Positions 1 through 8,056 of a stretch of DNA of 64,000 nucleotides are shown one piece after another. The number at the start of each line of letters is the position of its first letter. Within the stretch, counting starts at the first letter, position 1. Made by a program: the position numbers and the translations under genes. Location: positions 62,001-126,000 of the forward strand of contig NZ_BOLV01000005.1 of NCBI RefSeq assembly GCF_016861845.1, given 5' to 3'. The notes under the pieces were generated by a model. The model was given only the letters and a program-made list of their open reading frames with translations, was not told where the DNA came from and did no database searches. The stretch comes from Lacticaseibacillus suilingensis (GTDB lineage: Bacteria; Bacillota; Bacilli; Lactobacillales; Lactobacillaceae).

Positions 1-1
1 T

Positions 2-610
2 ACTGAGCAAGATTCTGCAATGACGATTGCGGGGAAGATTACCCAATTAGAAGTTGAAAGCGCCAAAGATACGTTGGCCTTGGTTGATCATGACAGTTTA
101 CAAAAGGCCCTGCGCATCATGCAGACGCACAGGACTGTGAATTTATTGACATTATCAAATCTCAACTTTATGGCTGAAGAGTTCGTCTTTAAGCTGCGAC
201 ATATCGGCAAGTCCGCCACGGTCTTTCCGATTCAAAACACCATGTTTCAAGAAGCAGCGATGATGACTCAAGATGATTGTGTGGTTTGCCTTTCGTATTC
301 CGGCGAATCAGATCCCTTGTTTCAAGCGTTAGGCTATCTTAAGACTAATCATGTCCCGATTATTGCCGTTACCAGTATTGGCGAAAATCATTTGTCTCGA
401 TTAGCTGATGTGACCTTGCATGTCACCACGCGCGAAAAAGCCTATTCCAAAATTGGCAGTTTCTCCAGTTTGACCTCTATGTCGTTACTGCTCGACATTT
501 TATATAGCTGTTATTTTGCACTGGGCTATCAGCAAAATCTGGCGTTCAAGAAACAACTCTCAGCGTTAACAGAAATTCGACCAATCGATAACCACATTAT
601 TGAAGACTAA
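2..610 (+). CDS. MurR/RpiR-family transcriptional regulator, SIS-domain part (5' end outside window)
   Basis: The frame is open to the left edge, so this is the C-terminal part of a longer protein. The visible part is a sugar isomerase (SIS) domain: a core strand with LLTLSNLNF, the phosphosugar-loop motif SYSGESD near residue 106, and a second strand IIAVTS. In RpiR regulators this domain senses a phosphosugar and an N-terminal HTH_6 domain (not in the window) binds DNA. An internal ATG at 20 exists but has no convincing ribosome-binding site. The target operon is probably to the left of the window. The epimerase gene that follows converges on it and overlaps its end by 4 bases. Confidence 0.85.
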   Translation, partial: TEQDSAMTIAGKITQLEVESAKDTLALVDHDSLQKALRIMQTHRTVNLLTLSNLNFMAEEFVFKLRHIGKSATVFPIQNTMFQEAAMMTQDDCVVCLSYSGESDPLFQALGYLKTNHVPIIAVTSIGENHLSRLADVTLHVTTREKAYSKIGSFSSLTSMSLLLDILYSCYFALGYQQNLAFKKQLSALTEIRPIDNHIIED

Positions 611-1563
611 GCGTGATGAATGATGCCGCGGTCTAAGTAGCTTTGGACGGCGATTTCCGCGACTTCGATTGGAGAATATTGAGGCTGATAATCTAACAGC
701 TTTTGCGCATTAGCGATACTGTATTGGCCACTTCTGGCAATGTGATAGTAAGTTTTATCAACGTCTTTAGGCGCATTTTGCTTGGACCAAGCGTCCCATT
801 GGAGAAACTTGATTTGTGGTGTGGTATCAAAGAAGCGATACATTGCTTGGGCATAGCCATAAAGTGTCAATGAGTTGGAGCCGACCGCGTGAAAGCTTTC
901 ACCCAATGCAAGCTGGCGATGCATGACTGCTTTAAGAAACAGCTGGGCAACATCGCTGGCGTGGACGAGGTGCAAGGTTTCCATACCGAAGTTAGGCAAG
1001 GTGATCGACTGATTATCGGCGATCTTTTGAAAAACTTCTGGGTTTTCATTAGCTAAGGGGCTGATGATCGTCCAACCAGGACCAGAGATTTGGCCTGGCA
1101 TAATCACCGTAGCCGGAAAGCCGTTTTCACGGAATTCTTGTTTCAAGTACAATTCACTCGCGTATTTTTGTTTTCCATATTCATCAAGCGGGTGTTTGTT
1201 CATGCTATTCGGATCGGCAGGCAAGATTTCCGCTCTGCCATGGGCCCAAACCGAAGAACAAAATAGATAGTGACTGAGTTTTGTCGGCTTTAAGGCGGCG
1301 ACCATTTTTTTCGTGTCGGCTAACGTGAAGCTGATTAAGTCAATCACAATATCCGCGTTGACTGCGGCAACTTTGTCAGCGAAGGCTGGATCCTGTTGGC
1401 GATCTAGATATAAGTGGTCAACATGTTGCCAAGCGGTATCAGTGACATAAGGCTGATGTTTGCCACGCGTTACTGAGGTCACGGCATAACCGCGTTTAAC
1501 GAGCATAGGAACAAGATATGAACCGATATGGCCGGCCCCACCGAGAACGACTGCTTTTTGCAT
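607..1563 (-). CDS. NAD(P)-dependent epimerase/dehydratase family protein (extended SDR)
   Basis: 318 aa. The N-terminal nucleotide-binding motif GGAGHIG lies at residues 8-14 and a YxxxK catalytic pair is in EYGKQKY near residue 130, as expected for an extended short-chain dehydrogenase of the NAD-dependent epimerase class. Substrate cannot be told from sequence; nucleotide-sugar epimerases and isoflavone-reductase-like proteins share this layout. The ATG at 1563 has AGGAGG nearby. It appears monocistronic and converges on the RpiR gene. Confidence 0.8.
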   Translation of the reverse strand: MQKAVVLGGAGHIGSYLVPMLVKRGYAVTSVTRGKHQPYVTDTAWQHVDHLYLDRQQDPAFADKVAAVNADIVIDLISFTLADTKKMVAALKPTKLSHYLFCSSVWAHGRAEILPADPNSMNKHPLDEYGKQKYASELYLKQEFRENGFPATVIMPGQISGPGWTIISPLANENPEVFQKIADNQSITLPNFGMETLHLVHASDVAQLFLKAVMHRQLALGESFHAVGSNSLTLYGYAQAMYRFFDTTPQIKFLQWDAWSKQNAPKDVDKTYYHIARSGQYSIANAQKLLDYQPQYSPIEVAEIAVQSYLDRGIIHHA

Positions 1564-1867
1564 GTTTGAATTCCTCCTGACTTATTGCTCTAGTGTACAA
1601 GAGGGAATGAAATTTTAAGATGGTCAGAAGATGATTTGAAATATCATTCACAAATTTTATGATTAAACGGCGGCCATTTGTAAAAAGTGTTCAAAGCAGT
1701 TTCTCTCCACACTTAAACAGTCGTGAAGAGGGACTTGGTCTGATTATAAATGACCCGAATCACCGCGTACGCGCGGGATGCAACAAATCTCGTCACCATA
1801 TTTATGCGCCTTTACTATCTGAGGAATGAGGCTCGTGGCATAATTGGGCCGAAGGGATGCGATAGCG
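1564..1867. other. Intergenic region with probable divergent promoters
   Basis: About 300 bases between the epimerase and the XRE regulator. For the epimerase, a minus-strand -10-like TACACT lies near 1591-1596. ATGAT and ATCAT arms around 1632-1648 form a short imperfect inverted repeat. A small open frame at 1750-1935 has no ribosome-binding site and no recognisable composition, so no gene is called here. Confidence 0.4.
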
Positions 1868-2497
1868 ATGACGTTCGGCACTCGCCTGAAACAGGCAAGA
1901 CTAAAACAGAATCTGACGCAGCAACAACCGGCTGACCAGATTCATGTCAGTCGCCAAACGATTTCAGGGTGGGAGAATGGGCGCACTTATCCTGATATTG
2001 ATGCTTTGATTGCGCTGAGCGATTTATTTGGCTTGTCACTGGATGATTTAATTCGGGGGGATCATGAACTGGTTACCGATATGCAAGCGAAGGCGCAAGC
2101 GGCGACTAAAGCGCAGCGGGCTTATTGGGTTCTGCTGGTCGCGGTCGCGATTATGATGGTACTGGTTTTAGGTGCTCTGTTTGATTGGCCGTGGTTGCAG
2201 ACCCCGCCACTGGTTCAAGCCATGCTCGTGATGGTGCTGAGTTGCAGCATCGCGGCTTTGCAGTTTGTCCGGCAGCGGTATTGGTATCTGCGTCAGCCCA
2301 AGCTGCTACCAATCTATACGCGGTTTGCCATCTTGTTTGTCGGCATCATCGCCTTTCTCATCTTATTGTATTTGGCCTTTGGGTTGAGCCTCGAATTTTA
2401 TGCAGCAGGCGGGGCGGCCCTAGTGGTTAGTGGCGTTGCGGTAGGCCACGCCATTAAGCACCCTGATGATAATTTTCCCAGTGATAAAGAGGCGTAG
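1868..2497 (+). CDS. XRE-family regulator with C-terminal membrane domain
   Basis: 209 aa from the ATG at 1868, preceded by GAAGGGA; a TTG 24 bases upstream is less likely because the helix-turn-helix starts right after 1868. Residues 4-60 are a Cro/C1-type HTH (RLKQARLKQNLTQQQ, VSRQTISGWENGR, YPDIDAL). After a charged linker there are about four hydrophobic segments (residues 87-107, 115-135, 147-168, 172-190). Membrane-tethered XRE proteins of this form are common in lactobacilli and their signals are mostly unknown. No partner gene is obvious on either side. Confidence 0.8.
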   Translation: MTFGTRLKQARLKQNLTQQQPADQIHVSRQTISGWENGRTYPDIDALIALSDLFGLSLDDLIRGDHELVTDMQAKAQAATKAQRAYWVLLVAVAIMMVLVLGALFDWPWLQTPPLVQAMLVMVLSCSIAALQFVRQRYWYLRQPKLLPIYTRFAILFVGIIAFLILLYLAFGLSLEFYAAGGAALVVSGVAVGHAIKHPDDNFPSDKEA

Positions 2498-2593
2498 AAT
2501 CAGTCTGACCAAGAGGATTGATTTTGCTAATTGCGGAGGACCGCACCATCACAGAAGCTGAAAACGGCGAAAAACTTTAGCAGGATGCCATTG

Positions 2594-3280
2594 CTAATCG
2601 CCTGCTTCATCGCCAAAATGATGCAACTGGTTGGCATCGGCGTGGGTGCGCTGCATATAGATCCGCGCCTTCATGACTTCGCGTTTGCTTAAACGATACT
2701 CGGTTCTGGCAGTGAGGGCATTGCAAATCGGTGATTTAAAGGCTATCCAGTAATTAAGTGCAATCCAAAGTATGGCCAATGGTAAATCATCCAAACTGAA
2801 GCGACCTTGGGGCAAGGCCCAGTGCAGATACCAAACTGACGTCGGCATCAGGCCAAACAATGCTGACACCAAACCGGGATTGTACCAACTGCGCAAGCCG
2901 AGGTTGAAAATCACCACATGCATCAGGACTTCTGTAAAAGCAAAAATGACGGCGGCTAACACCAGCCAGTGGATTCGAGGCAAAAACAAGGGCACCGTGT
3001 AGACGGCTAAGGCAAACCATTCATTGCCCCACCAAGCGCTTAACATGTTTAATGGCCATTTGGCGACATCGGCGTTCACTTGGCCTTGCTCCACCTTGAG
3101 GCCGCCCCAAAGAAAGCCACCAGGAAACCCGAATTCTTCAAAAAAGTGCACATGCAATAAGCACAGGCTCAGTAATAAAATTCGCTGTTCAAATGACCAG
3201 TCACCTAGCGCAATCAGCATTGCCAGCCCGGCGGCAACATAAACCGCCAGTTCGTACCAATGTAAGATTATTCTTTTCAT
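2594..3280 (-). CDS. HXXEE-domain membrane protein (downstream copy)
   Basis: 228 aa from the ATG at 3280; the longer frame to 3349 would overlap the upstream gene. The protein is largely hydrophobic with 5-6 membrane segments and carries the family motif as HFFEE (around residue 44), followed by FGFPGGF and, later, a NLGLRSWYNPG segment. Function of the family is unknown; histidine and paired glutamates suggest a metal or redox site, which is inference. It lies 10 bases after a second HXXEE gene, so the two form an operon. The C-terminal tail is basic and cytosolic-looking. Confidence 0.75.
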   Translation of the reverse strand: MKRIILHWYELAVYVAAGLAMLIALGDWSFEQRILLLSLCLLHVHFFEEFGFPGGFLWGGLKVEQGQVNADVAKWPLNMLSAWWGNEWFALAVYTVPLFLPRIHWLVLAAVIFAFTEVLMHVVIFNLGLRSWYNPGLVSALFGLMPTSVWYLHWALPQGRFSLDDLPLAILWIALNYWIAFKSPICNALTARTEYRLSKREVMKARIYMQRTHADANQLHHFGDEAGD

Positions 3281-3290
3281 CTCTGGCCCC

Positions 3291-3941
3291 CTACTTCCTA
3301 ATTCTGGCCCAATTTGTGACTTGGTCAAAGCGCTGAACCTGCCAAGCATCGATGGGATACGGCGTGTTGCGGTTCTTCAACCCTTGCACCGGGAGGATGA
3401 TGGTCACTGTGAGACAAGCTACCAGCATGCCGAATGCGGCCAACCAGCCACCAGTGGTTAACAAATGATGGGTGAGCACATAGGCGAGGTAACGCCAACC
3501 CAAAGGCAAAAAAAGCAATAAGGTGGTCGCCATGCCAGGGTTGTACCAAGTTTTGAGCTTGAGGTTCATCTCCAAGCAGTGGCCGAGAATTTGAAATAGG
3601 CTGAATAGCATGACGCCAGTGCCCCACCAAATGAGATCGGGCAGTGCAATCGCAATGCCGTAAATCAGCCAGGCGCTGACATTCACCAGCATGATCGACA
3701 ACGCGTTGCCAGGAAAACGATCTGGTTGTTTAGTTTCATCGTAAACCACACGATTGATAACCATCGGGGCGCCACCGGGGCATTGATATTCTTCTAATTG
3801 ATGGGCGAACAAGGCCATGAGATTTAACAGTGTCATTAGTTGCAAGGCTCCCAGTTGTGGCCGTGCCAGCCATAGCCAGCCCATCATGGTGACTAAAATG
3901 ATGCCGCCAACCCGATACCAATAATTTCTAAACCACTGCAT
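3291..3941 (-). CDS. HXXEE-domain membrane protein (upstream copy)
   Basis: 216 aa from the ATG at 3941, which has GGAGGGAC 5 bases upstream; an upstream in-frame ATG at 3962 lacks this. The family motif is HQLEE (around residue 45) followed by YQCPGGAP, and NLKLKTWYNPG matches the NLGLRSWYNPG of the neighbour. The pair therefore looks like diverged tandem duplicates. A TetR gene is transcribed away from it 97 bases upstream and is the likely regulator. Confidence 0.75.
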   Translation of the reverse strand: MQWFRNYWYRVGGIILVTMMGWLWLARPQLGALQLMTLLNLMALFAHQLEEYQCPGGAPMVINRVVYDETKQPDRFPGNALSIMLVNVSAWLIYGIAIALPDLIWWGTGVMLFSLFQILGHCLEMNLKLKTWYNPGMATTLLLFLPLGWRYLAYVLTHHLLTTGGWLAAFGMLVACLTVTIILPVQGLKNRNTPYPIDAWQVQRFDQVTNWARIRK

Positions 3942-3962
3942 TTTTGTCCCTCCGTGTCTCAT

Positions 3963-3991
3963 TTGTGATATTTAACAAACTGCATTATACT
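3963..3991 (+). promoter_or_regulatory. Promoter of the TetR gene at 4039
   Basis: TTGTGA at 3963-3968 and TATACT at 3986-3991 with a 17-base spacer. It sits in the short divergent gap to the HXXEE operon, so repressor binding here could control both directions. Confidence 0.55.
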
Positions 3992-4038
3992 GTGGCTAAG
4001 TAAACATGCACGAGAAGTGGCACGGCGGAGGATAAATT

Positions 4039-4584
4039 GTGACAGATAAATCTACGAGACGCGTGCAGCAGGTCGACCAGTCGCTTGCATGGTTTCAACA
4101 AGCCTTGGTCCAATTGCTTGAGCAAGAACCTTACCCAAAAATCACGGTCAGTGCCTTGGCGACGCGCGCCGGCTTGTCGCGGCGAACGTTTTATCGTCAT
4201 TACGAATCCATCGATCAAGTGTTGAATCAGTTGATCGCAGCGGAGGTCGCCCAACTGTTTAAAAGGATTCAAAAGGCGAGGCCACAACATTTCCAGGAAG
4301 TGGTCGAAGTCTATTTCGACTATTGGCAAGCACATTTGGGGTTCTTGAGAAGCCTAGCCACCAATCATTTGCTGCCGCAACTGCTAACGGCCTTGACTCA
4401 AGCGACCCATGATAGCTTGTTGGCGAAGATGTTTCCGCAGACTGAGCCCTACATCTATGCGTTTGCGGCGGGTGGGGTTTGGAATTTAATGGTCGCTTGG
4501 TTGCAAAACGGGGCAACAGATACGCCTGAGGTAATGGCCCAAAAAGCTCGGCTGGTGGCAAAGCATCTCGTGGCCATTATGTAG
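4039..4584 (+). CDS. TetR/AcrR-family transcriptional regulator
   Basis: 181 aa with a GTG start at 4039 after GGCGGAG. The N-terminal HTH covers about residues 12-60 (ITVSALATRAGLSRRTFYRHYESIDQ is the recognition region, seen at 35-56). The C-terminal part is a helical ligand-binding domain of the DhaS/YbiH-like size class. It is divergent from the two HXXEE membrane genes and probably controls them. It is followed by a strong terminator. Confidence 0.85.
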   Translation: MTDKSTRRVQQVDQSLAWFQQALVQLLEQEPYPKITVSALATRAGLSRRTFYRHYESIDQVLNQLIAAEVAQLFKRIQKARPQHFQEVVEVYFDYWQAHLGFLRSLATNHLLPQLLTALTQATHDSLLAKMFPQTEPYIYAFAAGGVWNLMVAWLQNGATDTPEVMAQKARLVAKHLVAIM

Positions 4585-4649
4585 CATGGTAGCTGAATTT
4601 TCGTTGGTCCAGTTTTTGAGCCGCTACCCGTAGATGATTTGGCAATCGC

Positions 4650-4681
4650 CCAGCGCAGAACAGTCTGCGCTGGTTTTTTTT
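4650..4681 (+). terminator. Rho-independent terminator after TetR gene
   Basis: A perfect 10-bp stem (CCAGCGCAGA with TCTGCGCTGG, loop ACAG) followed by eight T. Confidence 0.9.
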
Positions 4682-4772
4682 GCGCCGGTCAATGGCCGTG
4701 ATCAAACCCTGGTCGAATGACTTGAGGTCGCGGTAAAGCGGCTGGTTTTGAAACCATTTTTGGTTTAAGGGG

Positions 4773-4814
4773 TTGTAATCAAATTGATACTAGCGTATAA
4801 CGTGTATGTACACG
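4773..4814 (+). promoter_or_regulatory. Promoter and probable MarR operator
   Basis: TTGTAA at 4773-4778 and TATAAC at 4796-4801 are 17 bases apart. Directly on the downstream edge, 4801-4814 reads CGTGTA TG TACACG, a 6-2-6 inverted repeat. This is typical of an autoregulated MarR gene, but the operator assignment is inference. Confidence 0.6.
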
Positions 4815-4831
4815 AAAGAGAGATGATATTA

Positions 4832-5254
4832 ATGGCACATCATTTTCAGGAGTCGTGCGCCTACTTCACAGCTGCGAAGTACATGCGCGCCGTTGAACGT
4901 CATGCCGACACCGCTTTTGCCCCTACTGGGATGAAGCCAGCCTACAGTTATATCATGCTGACGTTAGAAGACGCGCATCCCCAAAGCATCACGGCACTTG
5001 CTGCTGCGTTAGGCTACGAGCGCTCAAGCATCTCTAGAATGGTCCAAACCTTGGCCAAACACTGGCTGGTCCAATTAACTACTAAAGGCCGGACGACCCA
5101 AGTCGACTTAGGCCCCCGAGCTGGGGAATGGCTCCCCATTGCACAGGACTGTTTATTGCAATGGGATCGCACGGCTAATGAGTTGCTCGGTTCAGGCAAA
5201 CAAGTAATGGTTGACGCGTTAGTGGCCAATACGCGCAAGCTTGAAGTGCAATGA
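4832..5254 (+). CDS. MarR-family transcriptional regulator
   Basis: 140 aa from the ATG at 4832, preceded by GAAAGAGAG; the reading frame extends to 4784 but that part contains the promoter. Winged-helix features: ITALAAALGYERSSISRMVQTLAKHWLVQ (helices 3-4, residues about 53-81) and a wing TTKGRTTQVDLG. A metallo-hydrolase gene starts 59 bases after its stop in the same direction, so the regulator probably controls that gene and itself. Confidence 0.85.
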   Translation: MAHHFQESCAYFTAAKYMRAVERHADTAFAPTGMKPAYSYIMLTLEDAHPQSITALAAALGYERSSISRMVQTLAKHWLVQLTTKGRTTQVDLGPRAGEWLPIAQDCLLQWDRTANELLGSGKQVMVDALVANTRKLEVQ

Positions 5255-5313
5255 CCAGCGCTGAGATCTGGGATGAAAGGTAGCGCCGCAAAGGCGAGAT
5301 AGGAGTTTGAACA

Positions 5314-6156
5314 ATGAGTGGTTTAAAATATGATGTGCTGAATAATCGGCGTGATGGGGTTACCCGCGGAGTACCGGAAGAGACAAAGGCGCTCCAATGG
5401 GTGTCGAACACGGCCACACTAATCGCAGATGAACAAAATGCGGTATTGGTCGATACTTATATGACGCGTTCAGCCAATCAAGAGTTGATTGATTGGATCA
5501 AGGCGCATCACATCAACGTGAAATACATTTACCTGACCCATGCGCACGCTGATCACTTTTTCGGGGCCGGGATGATTAAAGCAGCCTTTCCTGGGGCGAC
5601 CATCATTGGCACCCAAGCCACTGCTGATGGTATTCCAGCAGTAATGACACCAGGCAACATCGCCGGAACCTGGGAAGCCCTGTTCCCGGGGAATTTACCC
5701 AGCCCGATTGTTGGCGTTGACGAGGTGGTTGACTCGGCCTTTGAGCTGGATGGCCATCGCATCGAGATTATTCAGAATGGTTTCACGGATACCCATGACA
5801 CCACGAGCCTCTGGGTGCCAGAGTTGAAACTGATTGTGGCGGGGGATGCGACTTATAACGGCATTCATGCCTACATGCAGGAAACCACCTTGCACGCCCG
5901 CAATAATTGGATTAAAGTCAACGAACATTTGAAAACCTTGCACCCGCAGTTTGTGGTGGCAGGACATAAAAATCCAGAAAACAAGGATGATCCAGCAATT
6001 ATTGACCAAACCATCCAATACATTATTGACTTTAATCGACTGGCGGCTGAGGCAACCACGGCAGAAGCGTTGTATGCCAAAATGTTGGCTTTATACCCGC
6101 ATTACCTTAATCCGGGTTCACTTTGGAGCAGTGCGCATGCGGTCATTCGGCAGTAA
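5314..6156 (+). CDS. Metallo-beta-lactamase-fold hydrolase
   Basis: 280 aa, ATG after AGGAG. The zinc motif THAHADH is near residue 77, with further ligands in DTHDTTSLW (His), AGDATYNG (Asp) and AGHKNPEN (His), so the dinuclear site looks intact. Length and motif order fit the general MBL-fold hydrolase group rather than antibiotic beta-lactamases. Its placement directly behind a MarR gene suggests a detoxification role, which is inference. Confidence 0.8.
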   Translation: MSGLKYDVLNNRRDGVTRGVPEETKALQWVSNTATLIADEQNAVLVDTYMTRSANQELIDWIKAHHINVKYIYLTHAHADHFFGAGMIKAAFPGATIIGTQATADGIPAVMTPGNIAGTWEALFPGNLPSPIVGVDEVVDSAFELDGHRIEIIQNGFTDTHDTTSLWVPELKLIVAGDATYNGIHAYMQETTLHARNNWIKVNEHLKTLHPQFVVAGHKNPENKDDPAIIDQTIQYIIDFNRLAAEATTAEALYAKMLALYPHYLNPGSLWSSAHAVIRQ

Positions 6157-6474
6157 CCAGCCCGCTGACCAGTCGCTTTTGATCGATTGAATATAGAGGC
6201 AATCTCAGCTGATTTGAGGTTGCCTCTTTTTTGCGCAGAACGGACTGCTGCTGACGCGTAATCGGCTATCGACGGCACCTGAATCAACTGGTCTGGGCAC
6301 GATTACCGACAGTGTGAACAGCTTTGCGATGTTGGTGCCTAAAACAATCGAATTAAGGCCGCTCTGGCATGTCACTAGGGCCCTAGCGCGGAGCCAAAAT
6401 TGAATCACGCAACAATGGCGTTGTAAAATAGGTTTTGGCAACTTGGTAAGCGAACGTCATCACTGGAGGCATTA
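6157..6474. other. Intergenic region: terminator, possible coding remnant, promoter
   Basis: After the terminator at 6195-6232 the plus strand has an open frame without a start codon (about 6217-6404, ending TGA) that reads like ordinary protein (for example STGLGTITDSVNSFAMLVPK) but matches nothing I can name. It may be the tail of a deleted gene. A promoter for the next TetR gene, TTGAAT at 6400-6405 and TAAAAT at 6424-6429, follows. Confidence 0.4.
6195..6232 (+). terminator. Rho-independent terminator after metallo-hydrolase gene
   Basis: Stem GAGGCAATCTCA with TGAGGTTGCCTC followed by six T. Confidence 0.9.
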
Positions 6475-7014
6475 ATGACCGATTTACGGAAGTTTAAAAG
6501 TCAGCGTGATATTCAAGCTGGGTTAATTGCTTGTCTGCAAGCTAAGCGATTCAACGAAATTACCGTCAATGATATTTGCGAGCAAGCCTTAGTCGGGCGA
6601 AGCACGTTTTATCATCATTACCCGGATAAGTACGCGCTCCTTGAGGCGATGGTCGCTCAGCAGGCCACCAAGTTCGATCAGCTCCTTGATCAACGGGTGG
6701 CGGGACTGGCAGAGGACGCGCCCTTGCTGATGCTTTATCAACAACTGCGAGTCGATGCGGCAACAATCACTTGCCTGCTGCAAGTACACGAAAAAGATGG
6801 CGATCTCAGCAATCGCTATCTTCATAGTTTGGCTCGGCACGCGCAGACGCTGGTGTCAAAAATGGGTTTATTGATTCCAGAAGATTTTGCAGTGACCTTG
6901 TATGCGACGACGGCACTAACGGCGATTAGTTGGGCGCTGCAACACGGTGAGCCTGAGGCCATTTCCCATTTTATGAATCAATTGATGAAAATGGTCCTTA
7001 ATAAGCAAGACTGA
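6475..7014 (+). CDS. TetR/AcrR-family transcriptional regulator
   Basis: 179 aa, ATG after GGAGG. The HTH is at about residues 8-55 (ITVNDICEQALVGRSTFYHHYPDKYAL). The rest is helical. Its 3' end overlaps the convergent lactonase-like gene by 17 bases, a close arrangement that links the two physically; whether it regulates that gene is not shown. Family size and the YHHYPDKY signature resemble regulators of the DhaS/TetR_C_33 type. Confidence 0.85.
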   Translation: MTDLRKFKSQRDIQAGLIACLQAKRFNEITVNDICEQALVGRSTFYHHYPDKYALLEAMVAQQATKFDQLLDQRVAGLAEDAPLLMLYQQLRVDAATITCLLQVHEKDGDLSNRYLHSLARHAQTLVSKMGLLIPEDFAVTLYATTALTAISWALQHGEPEAISHFMNQLMKMVLNKQD

Positions 7015-7825
7015 TGGTGTGCGGGTCAGTGTTAGGATCATGATTGGCCAGCGCTTCGATACAGTGAGTATCATGGGCCATTTCTCGGACCCAGCCGAGA
7101 CTGGTAATCGCCGCTTTTCGGCTGGTGCAGATGCCAGGCGTCAACATTTCTTCCCACGAGCGGCTGGCATAGCCCACGTCGGCGGCTAACAAGACGTAAC
7201 GACCATCGCGACCACGCACCATCGTGGCCGACATGCCTGACGCATGGCCCGCCGTGTGAATCTGCAAGACACTACCGTCGCCAAAAACATCAAAGGATTC
7301 GCCGGTGGGGCCAATCCCGGACTTTGCATATTGGTAGGTTTGGACATTGACGCCCCGCCACTCATTTGGTAAATAAACCAGCGGTAAATGATTCCCTGCG
7401 CGCCATTCCGGTTCAGACACTAATATTTTCTTCGCTTTGGCCACGTGTTTTAGCCCGCTGACATGGTCGCAATGGAGGTGGCTGAGTAAAACGTAATCGA
7501 GATCTTCAGGCTGATAGCCTAAAGCATTCAAGCGTTCGTCAATGGCCCAACCCGTTGGCAAATAGCCAGTATTAATTTGCACTTGCAGGCCTAATTCCCG
7601 CCAGTTGCTGGTACGCACCTGCTTGTTCCAGCCGGTGTCAATTAAGATTAGACCTTTCGGGTGCTCAATCAAGTAGCTTGAGACCGGCAATGTCACCTGG
7701 TTTTTTTCAGAGCGAAAAAGGCCGGTGAAGGCTAATGGGTTGCGATATAAGCCGTGAAAAGGCAGGGCTTTGTCAACTTTGACTAACCCGGTGTGCAAAA
7801 CGTGGATCTTGATTGCTTCTGTCAT
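6998..7825 (-). CDS. N-acyl homoserine lactonase-like metallo-beta-lactamase-fold hydrolase
   Basis: 275 aa from the ATG at 7825, eight bases after GGAGG; a longer frame to 7918 covers the promoter region. The zinc motif SHLHCDHVSGL is at about residue 111, with TAGHASGMS and AADVGYA supplying later ligands. The N-terminal pattern of a small soluble hydrolase with PVSSYLIEHPKGLILIDTGWN and the HxHxDH spacing matches the AiiA/AttM lactonase branch. Lactone substrate is inferred only from family. It is convergent with a TetR gene. Confidence 0.75.
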   Translation of the reverse strand: MTEAIKIHVLHTGLVKVDKALPFHGLYRNPLAFTGLFRSEKNQVTLPVSSYLIEHPKGLILIDTGWNKQVRTSNWRELGLQVQINTGYLPTGWAIDERLNALGYQPEDLDYVLLSHLHCDHVSGLKHVAKAKKILVSEPEWRAGNHLPLVYLPNEWRGVNVQTYQYAKSGIGPTGESFDVFGDGSVLQIHTAGHASGMSATMVRGRDGRYVLLAADVGYASRSWEEMLTPGICTSRKAAITSLGWVREMAHDTHCIEALANHDPNTDPHTISLAY

Positions 7826-7902
7826 GATCATGCCTCCGTTAAAAGATGGCTTTAGCATAGGACAGAAGATACGACCGGGGTAGAATTGCTTGGCGGCGAA
7901 AC

Positions 7903-7916
7903 GTCTCAAACGAGAC
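7903..7916. promoter_or_regulatory. Inverted repeat upstream of the lactonase-like gene
   Basis: GTCTC AAAC GAGAC, a perfect 5-4-5 inverted repeat about 80 bases upstream of the start. The shape fits a TetR-type operator, but no second copy was found at the neighbouring TetR promoter. Confidence 0.35.
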
Positions 7917-8006
7917 AAAAGATTGATAAATGGCGCATAAAGGACAATTGTGTGCCAATCAGCCTAAAAATTGCTGGACTGTCACGCTGAGTGCCTGAGC
8001 CTAAAT

Positions 8007-8045
8007 AAAGGCAGCAATCCTCGAAGATGAAGATTGCTGCCTTTT
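8007..8045. terminator. Bidirectional-type terminator hairpin
   Basis: A 13-bp perfect stem (AAAGGCAGCAATC with its complement at 8032-8044). It lies just past the stop of the lipoprotein gene on the minus strand; T-runs are modest on both sides. Confidence 0.7.
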
Positions 8046-8056
8046 TGATGCCACGC

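Noticed and set aside
1632-1648. ATGAT...ATCAT as a regulator site for the epimerase gene
   Set aside because: Short arms and no second copy in the window; too weak to call.
1750-1935. 61-codon frame before the XRE gene
   Set aside because: No ribosome-binding site and it overlaps the start of a well-supported gene in another frame.
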